Assembly: GCA_947382445.1 (NCBI GenBank)
Contig: CANCZH010000017.1
Location: 1 to 26,572 of the forward strand
Source of the DNA: an uncultured Clostridium sp.
GTDB lineage: Bacteria; Bacillota_A; Clostridia; TANB77; CAG-508
Length of the DNA stretch: 26,572 bases
Direction: 5' to 3'
The position numbers and the translations under genes are program-made. Each line of letters opens with the position of its first letter. Position 1 is the stretch's first letter. A model generated the notes under the pieces. The model was given only the letters and a program-made list of their open reading frames with translations, was not told where the DNA came from and did not search any database. Shown piece after piece: positions 7,067-13,832 of this stretch.

Positions 7067-8281
7067 ATGAAAGATGCTGTTTTGAATACTCCGAGAAGAA
7101 TAACTAAAAAATTAAATTCACAATATATAAATGAAATAATACAATTAGCTAAAAATATAAATTTGAATGCTTTAAGTTTATTATTAGACTACCAAGAAAC
7201 ATTTGAAAAAGAAGATATAGAATTAATTACTCAAAGTACTAGTAAAATAGAGGAATATTTAAAATCATTAAAAGAATATAAAAGTATATTAACACAAGGA
7301 AAATGTCATTCAAGTGTTCATATAAAGTTTAAAAAGGCGGCTCAAGAAATTTTTGAAATTGAACAATTATTAAAAAAATATAGTGTTAAGGTTTGGGAAA
7401 CACAGTTAACAGATATAGATAATTTTAAAAATGGTAATAGCTATTGTTATGTAGTTTATTCTCTTTTGATGAATCCAAATTTAAAATATTCAGATGATGT
7501 TCGATTAATACAGGAACAATATGAAAAAAGAATGGATATGCTACAAGATAATAAAAGGCGATTTTTATCTACATCACTAGTAGTAGATGAACTAACTAGT
7601 TTATTTTATGAATCACATATTGCAGCAATTATTCAAGTAGATGAATCTAATTATATAGCAGCAAATTATAGAGATGCGGCAACAGGAGATTCAATGTTTT
7701 CTAGAACATGTATGTCTAGAGGAGATTATAATGATATTTATACTATAAGAAAGGATGAGCTTGGAGATTTATATACTGGTGAACCAGCAACAATACTATC
7801 TACACCTAAAGTTATAAAGTATAGGCAGTTACATGATGAAAGTGCTGTAACTGTAAATGAAGTTATATTAGATAGGTCAAAATCTAAAGCTAAAGGAATC
7901 TTATGTTATATGTATGGAAATGAATTTTTAAGTTATTCTCGTAAATTTGCTGAAAGTTTAGGTGAAAAATATAATTTGCCTGTATCATATGTAGATAAGA
8001 TGCTTTATACTGATAAGAATATTAGTGAATATGAATTATATGAGCAATATGAAATAACAGATGGAATAAAACAATATTTAGATGAAAAAACAAAAGAAAG
8101 AATTTATTATTTGTCAGAAAGAAATTTTGATATAGCTAGTAATACATATTTTAAAATATTTGAGTTGGCGAGTAAAGAATCTATATCAAATAAAGAAGAA
8201 GCAAAAATTATTGTTGAAAATATAGCTAGGCAAATAATAAAACAAAAAGAAGTAAGCTTAGGTTTAGATGGAGAAAGATAA
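7067..8281 (+). CDS. Unrecognised 404-residue protein
   Basis: I do not recognise this protein. It is soluble-looking, with no signal peptide or membrane helix. The N-terminal half is strongly helical and lysine/glutamate-rich (KLNSQYINEIIQLAKNINLNAL, KIEEYLKSLKEYKSIL, AAQEIFEIEQLLKKY). The middle is richer in strands and polar motifs (CYVVYSLLMNPN, FLSTSLVVDELTSLFYESH, AANYRDAATGDSMFSRTCMS, EVILDRSKSKAKGILCYMYG). The C-terminal ~90 residues are helical again. The ATG at 7067 has AAGGGAAGAAG upstream. An overlapping 36-codon ORF from 6994 looks like noise or an older 5' end. It is followed by an intrinsic terminator at 8325. Confidence 0.75.
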   Translation: MKDAVLNTPRRITKKLNSQYINEIIQLAKNINLNALSLLLDYQETFEKEDIELITQSTSKIEEYLKSLKEYKSILTQGKCHSSVHIKFKKAAQEIFEIEQLLKKYSVKVWETQLTDIDNFKNGNSYCYVVYSLLMNPNLKYSDDVRLIQEQYEKRMDMLQDNKRRFLSTSLVVDELTSLFYESHIAAIIQVDESNYIAANYRDAATGDSMFSRTCMSRGDYNDIYTIRKDELGDLYTGEPATILSTPKVIKYRQLHDESAVTVNEVILDRSKSKAKGILCYMYGNEFLSYSRKFAESLGEKYNLPVSYVDKMLYTDKNISEYELYEQYEITDGIKQYLDEKTKERIYYLSERNFDIASNTYFKIFELASKESISNKEEAKIIVENIARQIIKQKEVSLGLDGER

Positions 8282-8324
8282 AGAAATATCAATAAATTTT
8301 TCTTGTTTAATAGAAAAAATATTT

Positions 8325-8357
8325 AAAAAATAGGTGTCATTAGATACCTATTTTTTT
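8325..8357 (+). terminator. Intrinsic terminator after the 404-residue protein gene
   Basis: The A-run plus TAGGTGTC (8325-8338) folds onto GATACCTA plus seven T (8343-8357) over an ATTA loop, with one G-T pair. A diverged copy with a matching fold is at 10992-11021. Confidence 0.85.
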
Positions 8358-8458
8358 ATTGTGAAAAGTTTGTGAAGTTATGTAAAGATAATTATAGATA
8401 TGTTTTCTAAAATATTAGCATAAGACTATGAAAAAATGTAAACTTGTGATATAAATAA
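8327..8458 (+). repeat. Upstream region duplicated at 10992-11122
   Basis: The terminator, promoter and most of the leader before the 8486 gene recur at 10992-11122 with roughly ten differences and one T-run indel. This is the better-preserved copy because it still precedes an intact gene. Confidence 0.9.
8370..8398 (+). promoter_or_regulatory. Likely promoter of the 8486 gene
   Basis: TTGTGA (8370-8375), 17-nt spacer, TATAGA (8393-8398). It lies just after the terminator at 8325, where a new transcript must start, and leaves a leader of about 80 nt. Confidence 0.5.
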
Positions 8459-8485
8459 GAAAAATAAAATTTATAGGAGATAAAA

Positions 8486-9154
8486 ATGGAAAATAATAAA
8501 TTGGTGCAACAAACAGAACTTACAGTAGTATTTACAAGAGATGGAAAAATTGTAATACCAATAAATGAAGACGGAAAATATTCAATTTTCCCTAAATATT
8601 GTGTTGGAATTAGAGATGGTTATCAAAAGAATTTAGCTCTAGAAGTAGGTTTCTTTTTAATTAAGAATCATTGTGAAGATGAAAATGAGTATAAAGTGCA
8701 AATGGCAGGAGAAATAGGAAAGAGAGAAAGAAAATATAGTAAAACAGGGATAGAAGAAGGTTGGTTTATTGGAAATAAAGATAAATTAATAGATATGGGG
8801 CAATTAGCAGAAAGTATTTATTCATATCAAGTTGAAGAAATGAAGAGAAATCCTACTGGATATATTAGAGATGGAAGAAATACATTTTATTTAAAGACTG
8901 TTGATAATATCGAATTATATGAAAACGTAGGATATAGATTTATGTTATTGCCTAAAGAATTTAATGAACAGAATTTTATAGGAGTATCAATGTATTCAAT
9001 AGAAGAATTAGAAGATATTTTAAGAACACAACCAGATAATTGTACTTTAGATTTACATGTTGCAATGAGACAGCTAGATAGAGCAAGAGTTATGAAATTT
9101 GTTAGTGAAGTTGTTAAAAAACGAGAAGTAAAGCAGGATGAACAGTTAAGATAA
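8486..9154 (+). CDS. Unrecognised 222-residue protein
   Basis: I do not recognise the family. It has no signal peptide or membrane segment. The N-terminal part looks strand-rich (TELTVVFTRDGKIVIPINEDGKYSIFP, then GVGIRDGYQ-like turns), the middle has a charged segment GEIGKRERKYSKTGIEEGWFIGNKDK, and the C-terminal part ends in a helix-rich tract with YSIEELEDILRTQPDNCTLDLH. AGGAGATAAAA precedes the ATG. It heads a group with the cupin and dehydrogenase-like genes (gaps of 26 and 14 nt). A deleted copy of this gene and its upstream region lies at 10992-11205, so the gene has been duplicated at least once. Confidence 0.75.
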   Translation: MENNKLVQQTELTVVFTRDGKIVIPINEDGKYSIFPKYCVGIRDGYQKNLALEVGFFLIKNHCEDENEYKVQMAGEIGKRERKYSKTGIEEGWFIGNKDKLIDMGQLAESIYSYQVEEMKRNPTGYIRDGRNTFYLKTVDNIELYENVGYRFMLLPKEFNEQNFIGVSMYSIEELEDILRTQPDNCTLDLHVAMRQLDRARVMKFVSEVVKKREVKQDEQLR

Positions 9155-9180
9155 TAAAATGTAATTGGAAGGAGAAATTT

Positions 9181-9525
9181 ATGAAATTAGTAAAAGCTGA
9201 ACAAGCACAAAAATTTTCAAATAGTGAAAAGTGCCAAGTAGAGGAATATCCATTAGGAGATAAGGACATTAATTTTGCTACTGCTACAATAACTGGAAGA
9301 TATCCTGACAATGGTTATTGTGTAAATGAAGAATGTAAAGAATTAATATATGTTATAGATGGAGATGGAACTTTAAATAAAAAAGATGAAACAATTGAAT
9401 TTAATAAGGGGGATGTAATTTTAATAGATAGAGGAGAAATTTATTATTGGAATGCTCATTGCACAATTGTTATGCCATGTACACCAGCATGGTATCCTGA
9501 ACAACATAAATTTTTAGAAGAATAG
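9181..9525 (+). CDS. Small cupin-domain protein
   Basis: A 114-residue single cupin barrel. The two cupin motifs are visible as ELIYVIDGDGTLNKKDETIEFNKGDVILIDRGEIYYWNAH. The usual metal-binding His cluster of motif 1 is absent (CKELIYVIDG rather than HxH), so this may be a ligand-binding rather than a catalytic cupin. A strong AAGGAG lies 7 nt before the ATG. It sits between the 222-residue protein and the dehydrogenase-like gene, probably in one operon. The substrate is unknown. Confidence 0.8.
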   Translation: MKLVKAEQAQKFSNSEKCQVEEYPLGDKDINFATATITGRYPDNGYCVNEECKELIYVIDGDGTLNKKDETIEFNKGDVILIDRGEIYYWNAHCTIVMPCTPAWYPEQHKFLEE

Positions 9526-9539
9526 ATAAGGAGTTTAAA

Positions 9540-10445
9540 ATGTTTAATAAAATTGTAATATTTGAACCTGTATTATTAACTGAAGATGGAGTAGAAGAAT
9601 TAAAAAAATATTGTAAAGAACTTATATATCATCAGACAGATACAATTAATGATGAAGACACTATAAAAAGAATAGGAGATGCTGATTGTATATTAGTATC
9701 ATATAAGACTGTAATAAATAAAAATATAATTAGTAATTGTAAAAATTTAAAATATATTGCAATGTGTTGCTCTTTTTATGGAAAACAGTATTCGAAAGTT
9801 GATATAGACGCAGTAGAAGAACAAGGAATTTCATTTTCATATTTAAGAGGACATGGAGATAATGGAGTTGTTGAATTTACAGTTTCACAAGTAATTAGTT
9901 TAATTCATGGATTTGGCAATAAAAGATGGAAAGATGAACAATTAGATTTAACTGAAATAAAAGTAGGAATATTAGGTTTAGGAGATATAGGAAGTAGAAT
10001 TGCAAAAACTTTTCAATTATTAGGAGCTGATGTTTATTATTACAGTAGAACAAGAAAAGAACTTGAAGAGAAAAATGGAATTAAGTATTTGGAATTAAAA
10101 GAATTATTATCTACAGTAGATGTCATTTCTATTAATTTAAATAGAAATGTATGCCTTATAGGAGATGGTAATTTAGATGCATATGGAGATGGAAAGATAA
10201 TTGTAAATACTTCAATAGGTTATTGTTATGAAATAGAATCTTTAAAAAAATGGTTACAAAATAAGAATAATTATTATATATGTGATAAACCAACAATTAA
10301 TGAGGATATAAGAGAAATTTTAGATTATGAAAATGTGTTATACACAGATATGATTACAGGAGATACAAAGCAATGTTTTAAAAGAGCTACAAAACAAATT
10401 ATTAGCAATATAGAGAAATATTTGAATTATGAAGTTATAAAATAG
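9540..10445 (+). CDS. D-2-hydroxyacid dehydrogenase-like protein, catalytic residues altered
   Basis: A 301-residue member of the D-isomer 2-hydroxyacid dehydrogenase family. An N-terminal substrate domain (ADCILVSYKTVINKNIISNCKNLKYIA) is followed by a Rossmann NAD-binding domain with GLGDIG at 146-151. The residues that normally do the chemistry look replaced: the Arg of the NxxRG motif is Ile in NTSIGY, and the terminal Glu/His pair is not evident around CDKPTINED and MITGDT. It may therefore bind NAD and a ligand without normal dehydrogenase activity, or run a different reaction. AAGGAG precedes the ATG. A fragment of a second deacylase gene begins right after its stop codon. Confidence 0.8.
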   Translation: MFNKIVIFEPVLLTEDGVEELKKYCKELIYHQTDTINDEDTIKRIGDADCILVSYKTVINKNIISNCKNLKYIAMCCSFYGKQYSKVDIDAVEEQGISFSYLRGHGDNGVVEFTVSQVISLIHGFGNKRWKDEQLDLTEIKVGILGLGDIGSRIAKTFQLLGADVYYYSRTRKELEEKNGIKYLELKELLSTVDVISINLNRNVCLIGDGNLDAYGDGKIIVNTSIGYCYEIESLKKWLQNKNNYYICDKPTINEDIREILDYENVLYTDMITGDTKQCFKRATKQIISNIEKYLNYEVIK

Positions 10446-10447
10446 GG

Positions 10448-10555
10448 GATTTTCATCCTAATATAAATACTGACACTATTATATTTAATCCTAAAGAGTT
10501 AAATATAATAGTAGAAAATTATAATATGAAAATTAATTTCATTTTTAATAAATAA
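10448..10555 (+). pseudogene. 3' fragment of a second YbaK/PrdX deacylase gene
   Basis: An open stretch of 35 codons begins DFHPNINTDTIIFNPKELNI and closely follows the C-terminus of the intact deacylase at 6489-6971 (AFHPNINTETIVFDSKELNI). It starts directly after the stop of the dehydrogenase-like gene, without a start codon or the other ~125 residues, so it is a remnant. It shows that a second copy of this chromosomal segment once existed here. Confidence 0.9.
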
Positions 10556-10627
10556 AGAATATATTTTTAAAATAAAAAATAAGCTTTAAAATGAATTAGA
10601 TTTACTTCTAGGCACAAATAAAGATGT

Positions 10628-10656
10628 TTGACATATAATAGAAAATATGCTAATAT
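10628..10656 (+). promoter_or_regulatory. Antitoxin RNA promoter
   Basis: TTGACA (10628-10633), 17-nt spacer, TAATAT (10651-10656): the best promoter match in the window. It has no plus-strand gene behind it, only 75 nt ending in a terminator, which is what a small RNA gene looks like. Confidence 0.85.
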
Positions 10657-10662
10657 AATCAT

Positions 10663-10738
10663 AGCAATTGCGATGTAGTAAGTCTATATAAATGACTAAT
10701 AAAAAAGACTAGAGTGTATGAGACTCTAGTCTTTTTTT
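10663..10738 (+). ncRNA. Small RNA, probable type I antitoxin
   Basis: The predicted transcript runs about 76 nt from the start site near 10663 to the terminator at 10703-10738. It contains no ORF with a ribosome binding site. Its 5' half is a direct repeat of the start region of the oppositely oriented peptide gene: CAATTG (10665/10788), TAGTAAGTCT versus TAGTAAATCT (10676/10794), and ATATAAATGAC versus ATATAAAATGAC (10686/10807). The two genes are transcribed in opposite directions, so this RNA is complementary to the toxin mRNA over the spacer after its Shine-Dalgarno, the start codon and the first codons. The two RNAs also share the terminator hairpin. This is the layout of RNA II in the pAD1 par locus. 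Confidence 0.75.
10703..10738. terminator. Shared bidirectional terminator of the toxin and antitoxin RNAs
   Basis: AAAAGACTAGAGT (10703-10715) pairs perfectly with ACTCTAGTCTTTT (10723-10735) around a 7-nt loop, with an A-run on the left and a T-run on the right. It therefore terminates the plus-strand small RNA and the minus-strand peptide mRNA. Confidence 0.95.
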
Positions 10739-10739
10739 G

Positions 10740-10808
10740 TTACTTGCTCAACTTTTTTATTATGTAATAAATTATAATAAGCTGTAACAATTGTAGTAAA
10801 TCTGACAT
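10740..10808 (-). CDS. 22-residue hydrophobic peptide, probable type I toxin
   Basis: A tiny minus-strand gene too short for ordinary gene callers. The start ATG (10806-10808) is preceded, with a 9-nt spacing, by GGAGGG in the context AAAGGAGGGTC. The peptide begins MSDLLQLLQLIIIYY and ends KKLSK: a short N-terminus, a run of about 15 hydrophobic residues and a basic tail, as in membrane-acting type I toxins. The stop is 2 nt from the shared terminator. A promoter lies at 10852-10880, giving an mRNA of about 143 nt. The 5' leader holds a possible hairpin (TCCTTTT with AAAAGGA). It lacks the Pro-x-x-x-Gly pattern of Fst, so it is not an obvious Fst homologue. The role is inferred from architecture. 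Confidence 0.7.
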   Translation of the reverse strand: MSDLLQLLQLIIIYYIIKKLSK

Positions 10809-10851
10809 ATAAAATGACCCTCCTTTCTCCTTTTAGAAAAAGGATAGACTT

Positions 10852-10880
10852 AGTATATAATAAATTTTCTAATATTACAA
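10852..10880 (-). promoter_or_regulatory. Toxin promoter
   Basis: On the minus strand: TTGTAA (10880-10875), 17-nt spacer, TATACT (10857-10852). Transcription would start near 10845, leaving a 37-nt leader before the toxin ATG. Confidence 0.65.
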
Positions 10881-10991
10881 CAATTCACATATAGAAATAG
10901 AGGTTCAAAGAATTTATTTTATGCTATATTTACGTACTAGTAATAAAAATAGTATGTATAGTAAGTAATGTATTAGAAAGATAATAAATTG

Positions 10992-11122
10992 AAAATAGGT
11001 GTTATTAGATACCTATTTTTTATTGAGAAAAATTTGTGAAGTTATGTAAAGATAATTATGAATATATTTTCTAAAATATTAGCAGAAGACTATGAAAAAA
11101 AGCAAACTTGTGATATAAATAA
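10992..11122 (+). repeat. Diverged second copy of the terminator/promoter region 8327-8458
   Basis: Terminator hairpin, promoter region and leader of the 8486 gene are repeated here. The copy differs at about ten positions, including the -10 (TATGAA instead of TATAGA). No intact gene follows. It ends at the join with the coding fragment at 11130. Confidence 0.9.
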
Positions 11123-11129
11123 TAGAAAA

Positions 11130-11205
11130 ATTAGAAGATATTTTAAGAACATAACCAGATAATTGTACTTTAGATTTACATGTTGCAATGAGACAGCTAG
11201 ATAGA
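11130..11205 (+). pseudogene. Fragment of a second copy of the 222-residue protein gene
   Basis: This stretch is nearly identical to 9007-9082 of the intact gene; I count one difference in 76 bases, a C-to-T change that turns a Gln codon into TAA. About 550 bp that separate the leader and this part in the intact copy are missing, so the second copy suffered an internal deletion and lost its 3' end. The bases from 11206 to 11283 hold only the approach to the next gene, with an AAAAGGGG ribosome binding site. Confidence 0.92.
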
Positions 11206-11283
11206 TTTTATTTAATTTAGAGCATCTAGACAACTTAGAGGAAAATATATTTATTATATAAAAGTTTTAGAAAAGGGGATTTT

Positions 11284-12153
11284 ATGCTAGATAAAAATGA
11301 GATATTTCCTATTGGAATAGGAACATGGAAAATTGATTATGAAAATATAGAAAATGACATAGGAGGATTAAGACATTCTTATAAAAGTGGACAAAATTAT
11401 TTATCATTATATATGATGTATAATGGTGGTGCAGTTGTAAGATGTTTAAAAAAATATGTTGAAGAATTAGATAGAGATAAAATTTTCATAAATGTTAATA
11501 TAGAACCAACAATAGAAAAGATAGAAGATATAGAGAAGCAGCTAGATGAATATTTAGAAATATTAAATTTAGAATATATAGATGAGTTACAATTACATAC
11601 TCCAAAAGCAACAAAATTACCACTAATAGATACATATAAAGAGATGCAAAGGTTAGTTAATATAGGAAAAGTTAGATATTTAGGAATAAGTAACTGTAAT
11701 TTAGGTCAATTGAAAGAAGTGAATGAAAAAGTTAAAGTAGACTTTTTTGAGGGAGTTTATAATCTAGAATGCAAGACTAATGAAGATATTGGTATTTTGG
11801 ATTATTGTAAAGAAAACAATATTACTTTTATTTCATATCAAGCATTAAGAAGAAATAGAACAGCTAAAAGAAATTATCCATTATTATTAGAATTATCAGA
11901 AAAATATAATAAAACTCAAAATCAAATTATTCTTAATTGGATTATAAAAGAAAAAGGAATAAAACCAATAATAAAATGTACTAATATTGAAAGAATAAAT
12001 GAGAATTTAGATTCATTGGACTTTGAAATGAATAAGGAAGATTACGAAAAATTAAATATTTTCAGAAATGAAGAATTTGATAAAATAAAAATAGATTGGA
12101 ATTATACTGGAGAAGGAGTAACAATAGACCAGTTAGCAAATCAGTTTGAATAA
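11284..12153 (+). CDS. Aldo/keto reductase family protein, catalytic residues altered
   Basis: A 289-residue TIM-barrel protein of the aldo/keto reductase superfamily: IGIGTWKI at the start, LGISNCNLGQLKEV and YNLECKTNEDIGILDYCKENNITFISYQAL in the middle, LNWIIKEKGIKPIIKCTNIERINENL near the NADPH site. Of the usual Asp-Tyr-Lys-His tetrad, Tyr (Y46 in MYNGG) and His (H105 in LQLHTP) are visible, but the Asp and the Lys are not: the strand that normally ends in TK reads FINVNI (N72). It may be a weak or non-reductase family member. AAAAGGGG precedes the ATG. It is followed after 20 nt by the Nudix-CYTH gene. Confidence 0.85.
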   Translation: MLDKNEIFPIGIGTWKIDYENIENDIGGLRHSYKSGQNYLSLYMMYNGGAVVRCLKKYVEELDRDKIFINVNIEPTIEKIEDIEKQLDEYLEILNLEYIDELQLHTPKATKLPLIDTYKEMQRLVNIGKVRYLGISNCNLGQLKEVNEKVKVDFFEGVYNLECKTNEDIGILDYCKENNITFISYQALRRNRTAKRNYPLLLELSEKYNKTQNQIILNWIIKEKGIKPIIKCTNIERINENLDSLDFEMNKEDYEKLNIFRNEEFDKIKIDWNYTGEGVTIDQLANQFE

Positions 12154-12173
12154 AAAGGAAGTATAAATATAGA

Positions 12174-13112
12174 ATGATTAATTATAAATGGTATAATGGA
12201 GAAGTTCCAAAAGATATAGAGATAAAACAAGTTTACGGAATTGTTTTTAATGAAGATGGAAAAATTTTTTTAAGAATAGATGATGGAATATACAAATTAA
12301 CAGGTGGAAGACCTGAAATAAAAGATAAATCTATAGAAGATACTTTAAGAAGAGAATTTATAGAAGAAGCAAATATAACATTAAAAAATATTCATATATT
12401 AGGTTATCAATTAGTTGATGAGGAAAATGGAGTTAAGCCATATGCACAAGTAAGAATGATAGCCAAAATTGATGAAATATTTGAAAATAGACCCGATTTA
12501 GATAACGGAAAAACGTATGAAAGAGTTTTTAAGATGCCAGAAGAAGCTATTGAATTATTAAATTGGGGAGAGGTTGGCAAGAGTCAAATAGAAGAAGCAG
12601 TAAAATTGGCAAAGAAATATTATAGAGATAAAGAGATTGAGAGAAAATATTTAATAAAGCAAATGCCTAATTTAGATAATATAAAACCGATTAGATATGA
12701 AAGATATTATATAAATGATGATATTGATAATCAAATAAGAGTTCAGAAGAAAGATGATAAGTTTATATTAGAAACTAAAACGAAAATTAGCAAAATAGAA
12801 TATGAAAGAGAAAAAGAGGAGATTTCAGAGCTAGAATTTCTTAAATTAATTAAAGGTTGTGAAAAAGTAATTATAAGAGATAGCTATTTGGTAAATGAGA
12901 AACCTAATATAACAATAAAAATATATCATGGAGTATATGAGGGATTAGTAAGAGCAGAGATAGAGTTTGATAGCGAGTATGAATATAATAATTTCCAAGT
13001 TCCAGACTGGTTTGGAAAAGATATTACTGATACAGAATTAGGAATGGATGCTAGATTAATAAAACTGGATATAGAAGAATTTTTAAAGATATTGAAATTG
13101 TATGATTATTAG
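12174..13112 (+). CDS. Nudix hydrolase fused to a CYTH (triphosphate tunnel) domain
   Basis: A 312-residue fusion. Residues 1-145 form a Nudix domain: YGIVFNEDGKIFLRIDDGIYKLTGGRPE, then a Nudix box with the metal-binding REFIEEANI but with D51 in place of the first Glu and one extra residue. Residues 154-312 are a CYTH domain that starts with its signature EIERKYLI and shows RVQKKDDKFILETKTKI, the strand pair AEIEFDSEYEYNNF and WFGKDITDTELGMDARL. CYTH proteins hydrolyse inorganic triphosphate or act as adenylate cyclase or thiamine triphosphatase; Nudix enzymes cleave nucleoside polyphosphates. The fusion suggests two steps on one phosphorylated substrate. The ATG overlaps AATATAGA with a distal AAAAGGAAG. 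Confidence 0.85.
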   Translation: MINYKWYNGEVPKDIEIKQVYGIVFNEDGKIFLRIDDGIYKLTGGRPEIKDKSIEDTLRREFIEEANITLKNIHILGYQLVDEENGVKPYAQVRMIAKIDEIFENRPDLDNGKTYERVFKMPEEAIELLNWGEVGKSQIEEAVKLAKKYYRDKEIERKYLIKQMPNLDNIKPIRYERYYINDDIDNQIRVQKKDDKFILETKTKISKIEYEREKEEISELEFLKLIKGCEKVIIRDSYLVNEKPNITIKIYHGVYEGLVRAEIEFDSEYEYNNFQVPDWFGKDITDTELGMDARLIKLDIEEFLKILKLYDY

Positions 13113-13117
13113 AAAGT

Positions 13118-13160
13118 AAAAATAAAAAACTGTAGCTTATATATTTCTATATAAGCTACA
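13118..13160 (-). terminator. Terminator of the minus-strand MazF/PemK-like gene
   Basis: TGTAGCTTATATA (13131-13143) pairs with TATATAAGCTACA (13148-13160) over a 4-nt loop. On the minus strand it is followed by a long T-run, so it mainly ends transcription arriving from the MazF/PemK-like gene. On the plus strand the T-run is poor. Confidence 0.85.
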
Positions 13161-13172
13161 TTCTAAATCATA

Positions 13173-13234
13173 ACTGCTTACCGAAATAAGCCTTCTCAGT
13201 CATCTAATTAAATAGATTTCCTATTAATTAGATG
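13173..13234. other. Structured intergenic stretch with two hairpins
   Basis: Between the terminator and the MazF/PemK-like stop codon there are two further inverted repeats: ACTGCTTA...TAAGC...AGT (13173-13200) and CATCTAATTAA (13201-13211) with TTAATTAGATG (13224-13234). They would lie in the 3' leader of the minus-strand mRNA. I do not recognise an RNA family; it could be a 3'-UTR-derived small RNA or simply mRNA-stabilising structure. Confidence 0.4.
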
Positions 13235-13289
13235 GTACTATATTTTTATACAAAAAGCAAGAATTTTATGCATAAATTTTAATAAATTA

Positions 13290-13832
13290 TTAATTATTTT
13301 TTGGCGATCTATATTTAAATAGGTCAGATTCTAAAAAAGCTTTTGATATGTTATCTAAATCAATTCCTTTTATATTTCCTTTTTTCTTTGTAAAATCTAT
13401 TCTTTCAATGCTTACAGGATTAATGTTAAATATATTTACCCATCTTCTCATTATTTTAAAGTTATATATTTGATTGAGTTCAACATAGGTTTTACTAGCA
13501 AGTTGTTTTTCTGTTGGTTCTTTACTTGTAATGGGTAAAACTAATAGTGTTTTTCCTCCATTTTTTAAAACTACAGCTGGATGCCTGCCACTAAATTCTT
13601 CACCTATATTAAATCCAAATTCAATCCAAACAACATCACCACGAACGATATATTCTTTAGATTTTTCTATAAAGCTAGAAGAATTAATAATAATTTTGGT
13701 TTTCTTATCTATCCATTCAAGATAATCCTTAGGTGTATTTCTTTTATTATAAAAGTTTTCAGCTTTGTGAATTTCATAATAGCTATCAAGGCTATTTTTA
13801 GCGGTATTTAAAATATTTAGTAATTCTTGCAT
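13290..13832 (-). CDS. MazF/PemK-family toxin-like protein with N-terminal extension
   Basis: A 180-residue protein. Residues from about 63 onward match the MazF/PemK ribonuclease fold: YIVRGDVVWIEFGFNIGEEFSGRHPAVVLKNGGKTLLVLPITS. The first ~60 residues (LLNILNTAKNSLDSYYEIHK, PKDYLEWIDKK) are an extension not present in plain MazF. No antitoxin gene is adjacent on either side, since the next minus-strand gene upstream is GrpB. Lone MazF-like proteins with such extensions are common in Bacillota, so it may be a solitary regulator or nuclease. The promoter region carries repeats typical of autoregulation. It is one of only three minus-strand genes in the window. Confidence 0.85.
   Translation of the reverse strand: MQELLNILNTAKNSLDSYYEIHKAENFYNKRNTPKDYLEWIDKKTKIIINSSSFIEKSKEYIVRGDVVWIEFGFNIGEEFSGRHPAVVLKNGGKTLLVLPITSKEPTEKQLASKTYVELNQIYNFKIMRRWVNIFNINPVSIERIDFTKKKGNIKGIDLDNISKAFLESDLFKYRSPKNN

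Noticed and set aside
6994..7104. 36-codon ORF overlapping the start of the 404-residue protein gene
   Set aside because: No convincing ribosome binding site, overlap in another frame, and no recognisable motif; kept only as a remark.
10740..10808. Peptide as a true Fst/Ldr family toxin
   Set aside because: The architecture matches par, but the peptide is only 22 residues and lacks the Pro-x-x-x-Gly core, so I do not assign that family name.
13113..13289. Type III toxin-antitoxin repeat array near the MazF/PemK-like gene
   Set aside because: The repeats are inverted hairpins downstream of the toxin-like gene, not tandem repeats upstream of it.
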